Numbered from the stretch's first letter, positions 46,352 through 54,921 are shown. The stretch: 64,000 bases of DNA from Methylotenera mobilis JLW8 (GCF_000023705.1 NC_012968.1:2232001-2296000); one strand, 5' to 3'. Notes: generated by a model not told the origin, from the sequence alone. Numbers and translations: made by a program.

Positions 46352-47566
46352 ATGAAACTATTTAAAAACATCATCCTGATTATTGTGCTGATTGCGTTAG
46401 CTGCTGGTGCCTATTTTTATTATCAGTACACACACCAAGCCGACCCAGCAGACACCTATCGCTTAGCGGAAATCACTCAGGGCGAAATAGAACAGACCGT
46501 ATCCGCTAACGGGACCCTTAACCCAGTGACACTGGTGAGCGTGGGTACACAGATTTCCGGTATCGTTAAAAAATTGTACGTAGACTTCAATGATGCAGTG
46601 AAAAAAGATCAGGTGCTACTAGAGCTGGATAACTCCCTATTTATGGCACAAATAAGCCAATCGCAAGCCAGCGTGCGAAACAACCAAGCTTCGGTGGAAT
46701 TGGCACAAGCCAATGAAAAACGCATACGCCAACTATACACACAGGAGTTTGTATCCAAACAGGAATTAGATACCGCGGCGCAGGCATTAAAGTCAGCCAA
46801 GGCACAACTGGACAGCGCACGCGGCTTGCTGGCGCGTGACCAGACCAACCTTAACTTCACCATTATCCGCTCGCCGGTATCAGGCGTGGTGGTAGATCGC
46901 GTGGTGGACGTGGGGCAAACCGTAGCAGCCAGCTTCCAGACCCCGACCCTGATTAAAATTGCGCAGGATTTATCCAAAATGCAAATCAACTCCAGCTTTG
47001 CCGAGGCCGATATTGGCAATATCAAAGTGGGGCAAGTCACCAAGTTTAATGTGGACGCATACCCTAACCGTAACTTTGAGGGGGTGGTCAAACAAGTGCG
47101 CCTCAACCCTACCAACACCTCTAATGTAGTGACTTACGATGTGGTCATTTCTGTAGATAACAACGAGCAATTGCTACTGCCAGGCATGACAGCCTACGTC
47201 AATATTGGAGTCGCCAAGCGTGAACAGGCATGGCTGGTGCCGAATGCCGCATTACGCTACAAACCTAAATCAAACGATAGCAATGCCGACAGCGCGAAAA
47301 AAGAAGCGCGTAAAAATGCAAATGGGCACAAAAGAGGCAATAAAGGTGGCGACCTCAACACTGGCAGCATTTATATCTTAAAAGATGGCAAACCTTTAGC
47401 GGTTAAAGTACATACCGGCATTACCGACGGGCGCTATACCGAGATTACCGGCAAAGACTTAAATACGCATGGCATCAATATCGGCACGCAGGTGATTGTG
47501 GCAGAGCTGCAAAACAATGGACAAACACAATCAGGCGGCAATATGCGCGGGCCTAGAATGTTCTAG
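46352..47566 (+). CDS. MacA-like periplasmic adaptor (membrane fusion protein)
   Basis: 404 aa. One N-terminal membrane anchor (about 5-24), a lipoyl/barrel-sandwich domain split by a coiled-coil hairpin (about 105-165), and a beta-barrel region (SFAEADIGNIKVGQVTKFNV). A Lys/Asn-rich insert sits around residues 305-335. It bridges the MacB-type ABC permease and the TolC-like duct encoded on either side. Confidence 0.9.
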   Translation: MKLFKNIILIIVLIALAAGAYFYYQYTHQADPADTYRLAEITQGEIEQTVSANGTLNPVTLVSVGTQISGIVKKLYVDFNDAVKKDQVLLELDNSLFMAQISQSQASVRNNQASVELAQANEKRIRQLYTQEFVSKQELDTAAQALKSAKAQLDSARGLLARDQTNLNFTIIRSPVSGVVVDRVVDVGQTVAASFQTPTLIKIAQDLSKMQINSSFAEADIGNIKVGQVTKFNVDAYPNRNFEGVVKQVRLNPTNTSNVVTYDVVISVDNNEQLLLPGMTAYVNIGVAKREQAWLVPNAALRYKPKSNDSNADSAKKEARKNANGHKRGNKGGDLNTGSIYILKDGKPLAVKVHTGITDGRYTEITGKDLNTHGINIGTQVIVAELQNNGQTQSGGNMRGPRMF

Positions 47567-47580
47567 ATTGGAATAAGGCT

Positions 47581-48312
47581 ATGCAAAAAACTGTGATTGA
47601 GGTTCGTCAGCTATACAAAGACTACCAAACGGCGGCAGGGCCATTCCCCGTGCTGAAAGATGTGAACCTCAGCATTGAGAATGGTGACTACGTGGCCATT
47701 ATGGGGCAATCTGGCTCAGGTAAATCCACATTTATGAACATACTAGGCTGCCTGGACAAACCCAGCAAAGGCGAATACATATTAGATGGCCATCCCGTTG
47801 CCAATATGGAACAAAACGCCGTGGCACAAGTGCGTAACAAAACCATAGGCTTTGTGTTTCAGGGCTTCAATTTATTGGCGCGTTCCAGCCTGCTGGATAA
47901 CGTAGCGTTGCCGCTGGTATATGCCGGTGTCGATAAAGCAGAGCGCCACGCCCGTGCCAAGCTGCTGCTAGAAAAAGTAGGTTTGGCTAAATACCTAAAT
48001 TCACGCCCCAACCAAATCTCCGGCGGCCAGCAGCAACGCGTTGCCATTGCACGCGCCTTGGTGAACAAACCCAGACTCATTTTAGCGGATGAGCCCACTG
48101 GCAATCTGGATAGCGCAACTAGCGAAGAAATCATGGCGCTATTTTCTGAACTCAATCAAGAAGGTATTACCATCGTGCTAGTAACACATGAACCTGACAT
48201 TGCCGAACATGCTAGCCGCCAAGTGCGATTTTTAGACGGACGAATCGTGCAAGACACGCGTACCAAAGAAATTGGCATGACCACCACGCAACCGACTAGC
48301 GAGGTTATTTGA
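47581..48312 (+). CDS. MacB-type ABC transporter ATPase
   Basis: 243 aa. Walker [10 protein letters not shown], signature [15 protein letters not shown] and Walker [14 protein letters not shown] are intact. In E. coli MacB this ATPase is fused to the permease; here it is a separate gene, overlapping the permease by four bases (ATGA). Confidence 0.93.
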   Translation: MQKTVIEVRQLYKDYQTAAGPFPVLKDVNLSIENGDYVAIMGQSGSGKSTFMNILGCLDKPSKGEYILDGHPVANMEQNAVAQVRNKTIGFVFQGFNLLARSSLLDNVALPLVYAGVDKAERHARAKLLLEKVGLAKYLNSRPNQISGGQQQRVAIARALVNKPRLILADEPTGNLDSATSEEIMALFSELNQEGITIVLVTHEPDIAEHASRQVRFLDGRIVQDTRTKEIGMTTTQPTSEVI

Positions 48313-49535
48313 TGTTTACTGCAATGCTAGGTGAAGCGTGGCACGCCATGGGCGCCAATCGGCTACGCACGTTCTTAACCATGTTAGGCATGGTGATAGG
48401 CGTAAGCGCCGTGGTATTGATGATGGCGATTGGTCAGGGAGCTGAAGCGGCAGTAAAGCGCTCGATTAGCGCCATGGGTAGCAACCTGTTTGTGGTACTG
48501 TCCGGGCCACCTATGGCTGGAGGTGCCAGATCCGCCACTGGCAACGCGCCATCACTGAATGTGAAAGACGCCAATGCCGTAGCTGAGTTGGACGGTGTGA
48601 TTGGCGTGGCACCGGTCACCATGGGTAAGGCGCAAATCGTGTTCGGCAGTAACAACTGGAACACTGACATTATCGGCACCACCCCCAGTTATTTAGAAAT
48701 ACGTGGCTGGAGTTTAAGTGACGGCTATGCTTTTTCTGAATCAGACCTGCGCTCAGCCACCCGCGTGGCATTGATAGGCAAAACTATCGTACAAAATATG
48801 TTTGGCGACAATATAGACCCGATTGGCAAAACCATTCGCATCAAACAGAGCCCTTTTGTGATTTTAGGCGTACTGGATAGCAAAGGCCAAACTTTAGATG
48901 GCCGTGATCAGGACGACACCATTATCGTGCCACTCACCACCGCACAGCGTAAACTGTTTGGCAACCAGCTGCCGGGCAGCGTCAGACAAATCATGGTACA
49001 AGCCGAATCTGACAACACCATGACCATGGTGGAAGAGGGCTTAAATAGCCTGCTTAATCAACGCCACAATATCCGTGAAGGTGCAGACAGTGACTTCTCG
49101 GTGCGCAACCTAACCGCAATTGCCAATTCGGCTGCAGAAACCACACGTACTATGTCGCTACTACTAGGCGCGATTGCTTCGGTATCCTTACTGGTGGGCG
49201 GCATCGGCATCATGAACATCATGCTGGTTTCAGTGACAGAGCGCACCCGTGAAATCGGCATACGCATGGCCATAGGCGCACGTCAGCGTGACATCTTGCT
49301 GCAATTCCTATTAGAGGCCATTGTGATTTCTATTGTTGGCTGCTTAATCGGCATTGCCATCGGTGTGAGCGGTGCCATCATGGTGAACACCATCACCAAG
49401 GCGGAGATTATTATTTCGGTAAACTCAGTAGCTATCGCCTTTGGTGTTGCCGCCAGCATAGGCGTATTCTTTGGTTTTTACCCGGCACGCAAGGCGGCAA
49501 GGCTCAACCCTATTGAGGCATTACGTTATCAGTAA
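48309..49535 (+). CDS. MacB-type ABC transporter permease
   Basis: 408 aa. An N-terminal membrane helix (about 20-42), a large periplasmic MacB core domain (about 50-275) and three C-terminal helices in the FtsX domain (SVSLLVGGIGIMNIMLVSV, TERTREIGIRMAIGARQ). With the ATPase, MacA-like adaptor and TolC-like protein it forms a tripartite efflux system. Related pumps export macrolides, peptides or siderophores such as pyoverdine; the iron context favours a siderophore, but this is inference. Confidence 0.92.
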   Translation: MMFTAMLGEAWHAMGANRLRTFLTMLGMVIGVSAVVLMMAIGQGAEAAVKRSISAMGSNLFVVLSGPPMAGGARSATGNAPSLNVKDANAVAELDGVIGVAPVTMGKAQIVFGSNNWNTDIIGTTPSYLEIRGWSLSDGYAFSESDLRSATRVALIGKTIVQNMFGDNIDPIGKTIRIKQSPFVILGVLDSKGQTLDGRDQDDTIIVPLTTAQRKLFGNQLPGSVRQIMVQAESDNTMTMVEEGLNSLLNQRHNIREGADSDFSVRNLTAIANSAAETTRTMSLLLGAIASVSLLVGGIGIMNIMLVSVTERTREIGIRMAIGARQRDILLQFLLEAIVISIVGCLIGIAIGVSGAIMVNTITKAEIIISVNSVAIAFGVAASIGVFFGFYPARKAARLNPIEALRYQ

Positions 49536-49688
49536 ACCAACATGACAAGAGATCCATCAATACCCAAGTTTTCTATTTGAATAAACTTAGGCTAGAATAT
49601 TTTTATGAGATGCTTTGTCTCTACGTTGATAATTTGATACAGAGGCAAATAAGTAGTCGGAAGCAGGAGTAAACGGGAGACCTAAGCC

Positions 49689-50426
49689 ATGCATCTGAAA
49701 TATTTAACTATCAATTTAGAGCAGTTGCACCCTACAATTAGCATTAGGCTCCTTATACGCATCGGATTGACAGTTCTTTTACTTCTCGTTGCAGCGCTAT
49801 CATTGCTTAGCCACGCAGAGGCAATGTGTCCCACCCATATTCATAACTACCATGACTGCTCTGCTTACCACGAGCCTGCAATTCTCCAAACCTACCCTCA
49901 GTTATTTCTTCGAAAAGACAATCTACTCACCGTACGACTACTAAACGGAAAATCTGTACACTTCAAAGATGTTCCCGCAGACAGTGAAGGCAAGAACGCC
50001 GACGATGTCGTTTTGTATTCGGTACAAAAATATTTCCCTGAAATCAATTACGCCTTGATTTCTCTCGCATACGGGGAGGGGCACTCCGCGTACTTACTTA
50101 ACCTTACCAATGGGCTCAAGACTTTAGTGACTGGTGATGCAATTTTGTCTCCAGACAAGCGAAGGCTCGTGGTTTGGAATATGGAAATAGAGGCAGACTA
50201 TTCTCCCAATATTCTCAGCGTATACCGCATCACCAACAAAGGATTAATTCTAGAGTTTCTGATAGAGCCGAATGATTGGGGAACAAAAACGGCAACTTGG
50301 CGGAATAATAAAACCATTGAATTTTCGAAGACTTCTTTGATGTATGGTGGCTATCAAACCCAGACGCATGTTCTTCGTTTTACTGGGAAAAGTCTTAATT
50401 TAGGTGGCTCATGGCAAATCGAATAG
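49689..50426 (+). CDS. Hypothetical secreted or anchored protein
   Basis: 245 aa. A basic N-terminus and a hydrophobic stretch (about residues 28-45, VLLLLVAALSLLSHAEA) form a signal peptide or anchor. The mature part has two early Cys (CPTHIHNYHDC) and is beta-rich, with an ILSPDKRRLVVWNME segment like those of beta-propeller proteins. GGGAG lies before the ATG. I do not recognise a family. It sits between the exporter and the exbD terminator. Confidence 0.7.
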   Translation: MHLKYLTINLEQLHPTISIRLLIRIGLTVLLLLVAALSLLSHAEAMCPTHIHNYHDCSAYHEPAILQTYPQLFLRKDNLLTVRLLNGKSVHFKDVPADSEGKNADDVVLYSVQKYFPEINYALISLAYGEGHSAYLLNLTNGLKTLVTGDAILSPDKRRLVVWNMEIEADYSPNILSVYRITNKGLILEFLIEPNDWGTKTATWRNNKTIEFSKTSLMYGGYQTQTHVLRFTGKSLNLGGSWQIE

Positions 50427-50475
50427 ATGCGGACATTACAAAATCTATTGTGGCTCAAGACCTAAGTAATACACA

Positions 50476-50508
50476 AAAAAATGGCGCAGTATTCACTGCG
50501 CCATTTTA
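50476..50508. terminator. Bidirectional terminator between the secreted-protein gene and exbD
   Basis: AAAATGGCGCAGT-ATTC-ACTGCGCCATTTT with A/T runs on both sides serves the convergent genes. Confidence 0.88.
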
Positions 50509-50530
50509 AACTCACTTACCAAGTAAGCAA

Positions 50531-50950
50531 CTACTTACTCTCGCTTACAAAGCCTAATTTACTCACTCCTGCATTTTGTGCATCTGCCATCAGCTCAGCC
50601 AAGAGCTGATAACGCGTTTCTTTGTCTGCACGAATATTAAGCTCAGGCTGCGGTTTCTTTTGCGCCACTTCCTGCAATTTCACTTTTAACTCACCATCCA
50701 CCAGCGGGGCATCATTCCAGTACATTTTACCTGCGGCATCAATCGCAATTGAAATCACTTCAGGTTTTTCAGGGATAGGCTGACTGCTGGTTTGTGGCAA
50801 ATCAATCTTCACCGCATGCGTGAGTAAAGGTGCTGTGATAATAAAGATCACCAACAACACCAGCATCACATCCACCAATGGCGTGGTATTAATCTCAGAC
50901 ATAGGCGCTGAGTGCGAGGTAACCCCTGCGTTATTGCCTGACCCTATCAT
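50531..50950 (-). CDS. exbD: Biopolymer transport protein ExbD
   Basis: 139 aa with one N-terminal membrane helix bearing the conserved Asp (NTTPLVDVMLVLLVIFII) and a periplasmic domain. With ExbB it energises TonB. It overlaps exbB by four bases and ends the hemP-tonB-exbB-exbD unit. Confidence 0.95.
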   Translation of the reverse strand: MIGSGNNAGVTSHSAPMSEINTTPLVDVMLVLLVIFIITAPLLTHAVKIDLPQTSSQPIPEKPEVISIAIDAAGKMYWNDAPLVDGELKVKLQEVAQKKPQPELNIRADKETRYQLLAELMADAQNAGVSKLGFVSESK

Positions 50951-51699
50951 GCTGATGCACCTACTACATGCATCGTTTGTTGCACTGCATCATGTGGCTT
51001 TGCATCACGCTTAGTATTAATTACCGCACCGGTAATAATCAAAGTATGCAACTCGTAGCCAAATTTTTCTAACTCTGCTGATAACGCACGGTTGCTACGC
51101 ACAATTGCGTTGTAAGCCAGCACAGCAGGAATCGCTACTGCCAAACCAAACGCCGTCATAATCAAAGCCTCACCTACCGGGCCTGCCACTTTATCTAAAG
51201 TAGCCTGACCGCTTAAGCTGATGCTTGCCAATGCGTGGTAAATACCCCACACCGTACCAAACAAACCCACAAACGGAGACACACTACCCACAGATGCCAA
51301 CACGGTAAGACCACCCTCCATGTTTGCTGCTTCTTCAGTGATGCTGCGGTTCATGGCACGTGCTACAAACTCGTCTTGTGCCACAATGTCTACTGCCTTT
51401 GCAGCATGCGATTTATGATGCTCAGCGGCTTGCACTGCTTTTTCTGCCAATCTCGCCATACCTGTTGCTGAAACCTGTTGACCTTGTTTTACCGCAGCAG
51501 CCAAACTTGGCGCTTGCCAAAATGCAGCTAGGTAAGCTTTATAAGCACTACGTGTACGCCAAACAGCGATGCTTTTTGTCACAATAAAATACCAGCTAGC
51601 CACTGACATGACTAACAAGATCAAAGCCACCAGCATAGAAACTGGGCCGCCAGCCGTGATAAATTCCCAACTATTAAATTCATACCCGTTTTGCATCAT
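50947..51699 (-). CDS. exbB: Biopolymer transport protein ExbB
   Basis: 250 aa with three membrane helices and the SVGSVSPFVGLFGTVWGIY signature shared with TolQ and MotA. It forms the proton channel of the TonB motor. GAGG precedes ATGATG. It follows tonB by 54 bases. Confidence 0.95.
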   Translation of the reverse strand: MMQNGYEFNSWEFITAGGPVSMLVALILLVMSVASWYFIVTKSIAVWRTRSAYKAYLAAFWQAPSLAAAVKQGQQVSATGMARLAEKAVQAAEHHKSHAAKAVDIVAQDEFVARAMNRSITEEAANMEGGLTVLASVGSVSPFVGLFGTVWGIYHALASISLSGQATLDKVAGPVGEALIMTAFGLAVAIPAVLAYNAIVRSNRALSAELEKFGYELHTLIITGAVINTKRDAKPHDAVQQTMHVVGASA

Positions 51700-51753
51700 T
51701 TACCTCGTTTCATTTGTAATTTGTTTATCACCTTACGGCTTAAATCTTATGGC

Positions 51754-52584
51754 CTAACTATTTAGTGAAAAATTGATAGGCACTAATACGTACGCGCTCA
51801 TAGGCTTATTGCTGCGCTTTGCTGGTACAAAGCTCCATTTTTTAACCGCTTCAACTGCAGCTTCATCTAACTTGCTGTGACCACTGCTTCTGTCCACTTG
51901 TACAGTGGTAGCTTTACCATCTTCTGACACTAATACCTTGAGCAATACTTTACCCTGTTCGCCCATACGTCGTGCGGACATCGGATAAGTTGGAGCGGGG
52001 TTATTCAAATAAGCTGCACCAAAACTCGGCGGCTCTATCGCTGGCTCAGGCACCGCTTTTGCTTTAGCTACCTCCGCTACGGTTTCCGTAGCCTTCGCAG
52101 CAGGCTGCGCCTCAGTTGGGGTGTTCTCAGCAACAACTGGAGTTTCTACCTTCTCGGTTGTTACTGGCTCTTTTTGTTCAATTTTTCTGGCCGCATCATC
52201 GTTGATCACGCGTGGTTGCTCTACTACTTTTTGCGGCTTAACCACGGCTTTTTTCACTACCGGCTTTTGCTCTACCACTGGCAACGGTTTTTCTACCGGC
52301 ATATTTTCCACATGGCTCACCAGGCTCACCATCATCGGTTCTGGCGGCTTTACCGGCTCCACGGTTTCTGGTTTAGCATAAAGAATACCAACCAAGCCCG
52401 TCATATGCAGCGCGACCACCAAAGCCAACATCCTGTAAGAAACTGTTCGCTCTTCGGCAGACGTTGCATTAGCTGCTTTCAGCGGAGCAGATTTTACATT
52501 TAACTTATTAGCAGCTTCCACACTACGCACAGCAGGGTCCAAGAAGAAGTGTGGATTCGCCACCAGCTCTGAATTTGACACCAT
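51754..52584 (-). CDS. tonB: Energy transducer TonB
   Basis: 276 aa. A cytoplasmic stretch, one membrane helix at about residues 50-70 (MLALVVALHMTGLVGILYA), a Pro/Glu/Lys/Val-rich periplasmic spacer and a C-terminal TonB domain (APTYPMSARRMGEQGKVLL, DEAAVEAVKKWSFVPAK). It passes energy to outer-membrane receptors such as the Fiu-like one nearby. A strong AGGAGG site lies before the ATG. Confidence 0.95.
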   Translation of the reverse strand: MVSNSELVANPHFFLDPAVRSVEAANKLNVKSAPLKAANATSAEERTVSYRMLALVVALHMTGLVGILYAKPETVEPVKPPEPMMVSLVSHVENMPVEKPLPVVEQKPVVKKAVVKPQKVVEQPRVINDDAARKIEQKEPVTTEKVETPVVAENTPTEAQPAAKATETVAEVAKAKAVPEPAIEPPSFGAAYLNNPAPTYPMSARRMGEQGKVLLKVLVSEDGKATTVQVDRSSGHSKLDEAAVEAVKKWSFVPAKRSNKPMSAYVLVPINFSLNS

Positions 52585-52603
52585 ATCTTCCTCCTATCCT
52601 ATT

Positions 52604-52633
52604 GCAAAAAACCAACTGTCATCGCTGACAGTC
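52604..52633 (-). terminator. Attenuator-like terminator between hemP and tonB
   Basis: On the minus strand ACTGTCA-GCGA-TGACAGT then TGGTTTTTTG. It would let hemP be transcribed more than tonB-exbB-exbD. Confidence 0.7.
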
Positions 52634-52651
52634 AGCACTACTTATCGGGTG

Positions 52652-52822
52652 TTACTTCGTTAAAATCAACTTACCTTGGTTGGTGAGTCTTAACCGGTAA
52701 TCCTCACCTACATGCTTAATCACCAACTCACGTGCGCCAGCAAACAAAGTCTCACTCGTGATTTCTTTCACAGGAGAAAGCGGCTCTGGTTTAGGTGCAC
52801 TTTTCTTGTCAGTAAACATCAT
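52652..52822 (-). CDS. hemP: Hemin uptake protein HemP
   Basis: 56 aa (or 55 from the second ATG of ATGATG). The C-terminus DYRLRLTNQGKLILTK is the HemP/HmuP hallmark. Members are small proteins encoded in iron- or haem-regulated operons and are reported to act as activators of haem-uptake genes in Rhizobiales and Burkholderia. Here it is the first gene behind a Fur-controlled promoter and upstream of tonB-exbB-exbD. No haem receptor or hmu transporter is in the window. Confidence 0.88.
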   Translation of the reverse strand: MMFTDKKSAPKPEPLSPVKEITSETLFAGARELVIKHVGEDYRLRLTNQGKLILTK

Positions 52823-52895
52823 TTATCTAACTTAAGTATTACTTTAATATTGGGTTAAGTTTTAAGATGCTTACACACCAACAAACTCAAAGCAC

Positions 52896-52926
52896 AATGA
52901 TAATTGTTATCATTTAGATTTGTCAA
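52896..52926 (-). promoter_or_regulatory. Fur box over the hemP-tonB promoter
   Basis: AATGATAATTGTTATCATT (52896-52914) has perfect 8-bp arms. On the minus strand TTGACA (52926-52921), 18 bases and TATCAT (52902-52897) place spacer and -10 inside the box. Confidence 0.85.
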
Positions 52927-52980
52927 TAAATTTATTAGCTAATTAACCGCTATGTTATTGATTTTATTTAATTGAGTGTG

Positions 52981-53253
52981 TCAGTGAACGTTATAATTAA
53001 CCGCTGTTTGCTTGGCATACACAGCCTGCTCTTGTTGATATAACGTCAACCTAGTCGCCGCATCTGCCAGCAGCATTTTTAACGTGTTCAGTGCGCTACC
53101 CTCTATACGCAAACTAATAGCACCAATCTCTAGTTCAGCTACGCTACAGCCTTCACAAAACACAATGCTGCCTATTTCATTTTTTGATAGCAGCACGCGT
53201 GAGCATGTCGCTTCATTGTTCATGGCTAAGTCCGGTTTATGATTATTTTCCAT
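52981..53253 (-). CDS. Small protein of the iron operon, paralogue of 54658-54864
   Basis: 90 aa with two Cys in VFCEGCSVAELEIG... (shown here in part). The segment AELEIGAISLRIEGSAL followed by a helix matches VELEIGDTSLRLEARNF in the 68-aa protein encoded at 54658-54864, so the two are paralogues. It is the last gene of the Fur-controlled unit, eight bases after the HemP-like gene. No function is known to me. Confidence 0.7.
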   Translation of the reverse strand: MENNHKPDLAMNNEATCSRVLLSKNEIGSIVFCEGCSVAELEIGAISLRIEGSALNTLKMLLADAATRLTLYQQEQAVYAKQTAVNYNVH

Positions 53254-53260
53254 GTCGCAC

Positions 53261-53482
53261 CTATTTAGTGAGTATCAATTTATTTTGTTTGGTCACGCGT
53301 AAAATGTAAGTCTCGTTTTCGTGGTCTATCATGACCTCTTTCACGTTGGTAAATAACCTATCGCTGTGCAAGCGCTTAATCCTTGTAATCTTAATATCCT
53401 CTTGGGTATGCTCCGAGTCTGTCACAATTGCTATATCAAAACTCATGTGCTCTTTAGAAGTTAAATTCGTAATAATTTTCAT
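53261..53482 (-). CDS. Second HemP-like protein
   Basis: 73 aa. Its C-terminus ETYILRVTKQNKLILTK matches the HemP end at 52652-52822, while the N-terminus is longer and different. ATG 53482 is chosen because GGGTGGG lies about five bases upstream; a GTG at 53491 is in frame. It lies between the S4 paralogue and the 90-aa protein. A role parallel to HemP in iron or haem control is an inference. Confidence 0.75.
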   Translation of the reverse strand: MKIITNLTSKEHMSFDIAIVTDSEHTQEDIKITRIKRLHSDRLFTNVKEVMIDHENETYILRVTKQNKLILTK

Positions 53483-53650
53483 GATGCCCACCCAATTGAT
53501 ACGTCAATGAAAAAGATGGCCGGCTGACATAAGCGTTTAAGCCTAATGCGACCATTAAATGACCAATTACGATCAAGGAGACGCATGTTTCCATGCAGTT
53601 ACTACATTTAAGCCACTGTTAGGAGCGACCTAAATTCTGTTGCCACCGCG

Positions 53651-54268
53651 CTACACGCGGTTAGCGTAATACTCAACCACCAATTGCACATCCACCGGGA
53701 ACGGCACATCGGTAATGGCAGGTAAGTGTGCAACTTTAGCCAATTGCTTATCTGCTTCCCAAGCCAACCACTCCGGACGCTCTAATGCTGGCTGTTTAAT
53801 CGTTTCTACCACCATCGGGATATTCTTACTTTTCGCCTTAATGCTAATTTCATCCCCTACATTTAGACGAATCGAAGGAATATTGGCTGGCTTGCCATTC
53901 AGCATCAAATGCCCATGACTGACCAACTGACGCGCTGCAATCACGGTAGGTGCAAAGCCGGCGCGAAATACCACGTTATCCATGCGGCGCTCCAGCAGCT
54001 GCAACAAGCGCTCACCGGTTGGCTCTTTACCTTTACGCGCATCCAAAATCAATCTGCGCATTTGTGTTTCGGTCAAACCATAGTTAAAGCGGATTTTCTG
54101 TTTCTCCAGCAATTTCACACCAAAGTCAGAGCGGCGCTTGCGTGATGCCTTATTGCCATGCTGCCCTGGTGGCGTTGGGCGTGCCTCTATGGTTTTACGT
54201 GATAACCCAGGCAAATCAATACCTAGTGCGCGCATCACTTTTAATCTAGGGCCAATAAATCGTGACAT
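53651..54268 (-). CDS. rpsD: Ribosomal protein S4 paralogue without N-terminal cysteines
   Basis: 205 aa with a full S4 fold: PGQHG near residue 34, FGVKLLEKQKIRFNYGL, the S4 RNA-binding domain (LERRMDNVVFRAGF, ARQLVSHGHLMLNGKPANIP) and C-terminal VQLVVEYYANRV. It has no Cys in the N-terminal region where zinc-binding S4 forms carry four. It is not in a ribosomal-protein operon (where rpsD normally sits between rpsK and rpoA) but in a Fur-controlled unit of small proteins. It may replace the main S4 when metal is scarce. Confidence 0.9.
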   Translation of the reverse strand: MSRFIGPRLKVMRALGIDLPGLSRKTIEARPTPPGQHGNKASRKRRSDFGVKLLEKQKIRFNYGLTETQMRRLILDARKGKEPTGERLLQLLERRMDNVVFRAGFAPTVIAARQLVSHGHLMLNGKPANIPSIRLNVGDEISIKAKSKNIPMVVETIKQPALERPEWLAWEADKQLAKVAHLPAITDVPFPVDVQLVVEYYANRV

Positions 54269-54326
54269 CTTAATTCCTTATCTATTTGATATTAATTAAC
54301 TTATTGCAATGATTTATTGCAATAAA

Positions 54327-54626
54327 TCATTGCAAAGTTCCGTGTGTTTCCAGCATCCAGCTATCATCACTACCGTACTCGCTTACGATACGCTCCCATT
54401 GCTTGACCAAGCGCTCAGCAATGTCTTCAATTAACTTTGTCTCTGCATATTCTGGCGCAGTCAGTTTCTTAGCTAAATCACCGGCCAGTATTGCCAACTC
54501 TTGCGTAGGTTTAAGTGCGTACTGCGTGGCAACGCAGCAGATTGCCGCCATTAGCTCTTTCGCAGTTGGTAACTCTGGGTCAAATAACTCGCTAGGTGTC
54601 TGTAATGCTGAAACTTGTTTTTGCAT
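54327..54626 (-). CDS. Hypothetical protein of the iron operon
   Basis: 99 aa, acidic and mostly helical, with two adjacent Cys (AAICCVATQYAL) and the end DDSWMLETHGTLQ. It lies between the 68-aa protein (31 bases) and the S4 paralogue (58 bases) on the same strand, so it is probably co-transcribed. I do not recognise a family. Confidence 0.65.
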   Translation of the reverse strand: MQKQVSALQTPSELFDPELPTAKELMAAICCVATQYALKPTQELAILAGDLAKKLTAPEYAETKLIEDIAERLVKQWERIVSEYGSDDSWMLETHGTLQ

Positions 54627-54657
54627 ATTTTTGTTCTCTTATTTCTTACTTTTACGC

Positions 54658-54864
54658 TTACGCCTGATGCAACTCAGTTTGCATCACCAATTTCGCTACC
54701 GCTTTGCGCATCATTTCACTCATCATAAAAAAATTGCGCGCTTCAAGCCGTAAAGAAGTATCACCAATCTCCAGCTCCACAATGTCTTTGGCTTTGTTGT
54801 ACAGTACTTTGCAATCTTCATTGCCGACGAGTTTTGCTTGGCTAATAACTAATTGCTTGCTCAT
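54658..54864 (-). CDS. Small first protein of the Fur-controlled S4 operon
   Basis: 68 aa. VELEIGDTSLRLEARNFFMM followed by a helical SEMMRKAVAKLVMQ tail, paralogous to the 90-aa protein at 52981-53253. GGAG precedes the ATG. It lies about 28 bases below the -10 of a Fur-box promoter, so it should be strongly induced in iron starvation. No function is known to me. Confidence 0.72.
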   Translation of the reverse strand: MSKQLVISQAKLVGNEDCKVLYNKAKDIVELEIGDTSLRLEARNFFMMSEMMRKAVAKLVMQTELHQA

Positions 54865-54891
54865 GATTTACTCCAATCGAGAAGTTAATTA

Positions 54892-54921
54892 AATGATAAT
54901 GATTCTCATTTAATAAGTCAA
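54892..54921 (-). promoter_or_regulatory. Fur box over the promoter of the S4/HemP-like operon
   Basis: AATGATAATGATTCTCATT (54892-54910) is a good Fur-like 19-mer. On the minus strand TTGACT (54921-54916), 17 bases and TATCAT (54898-54893) give the same promoter layout as at 44.70 and 52.91 kb. Confidence 0.85.
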
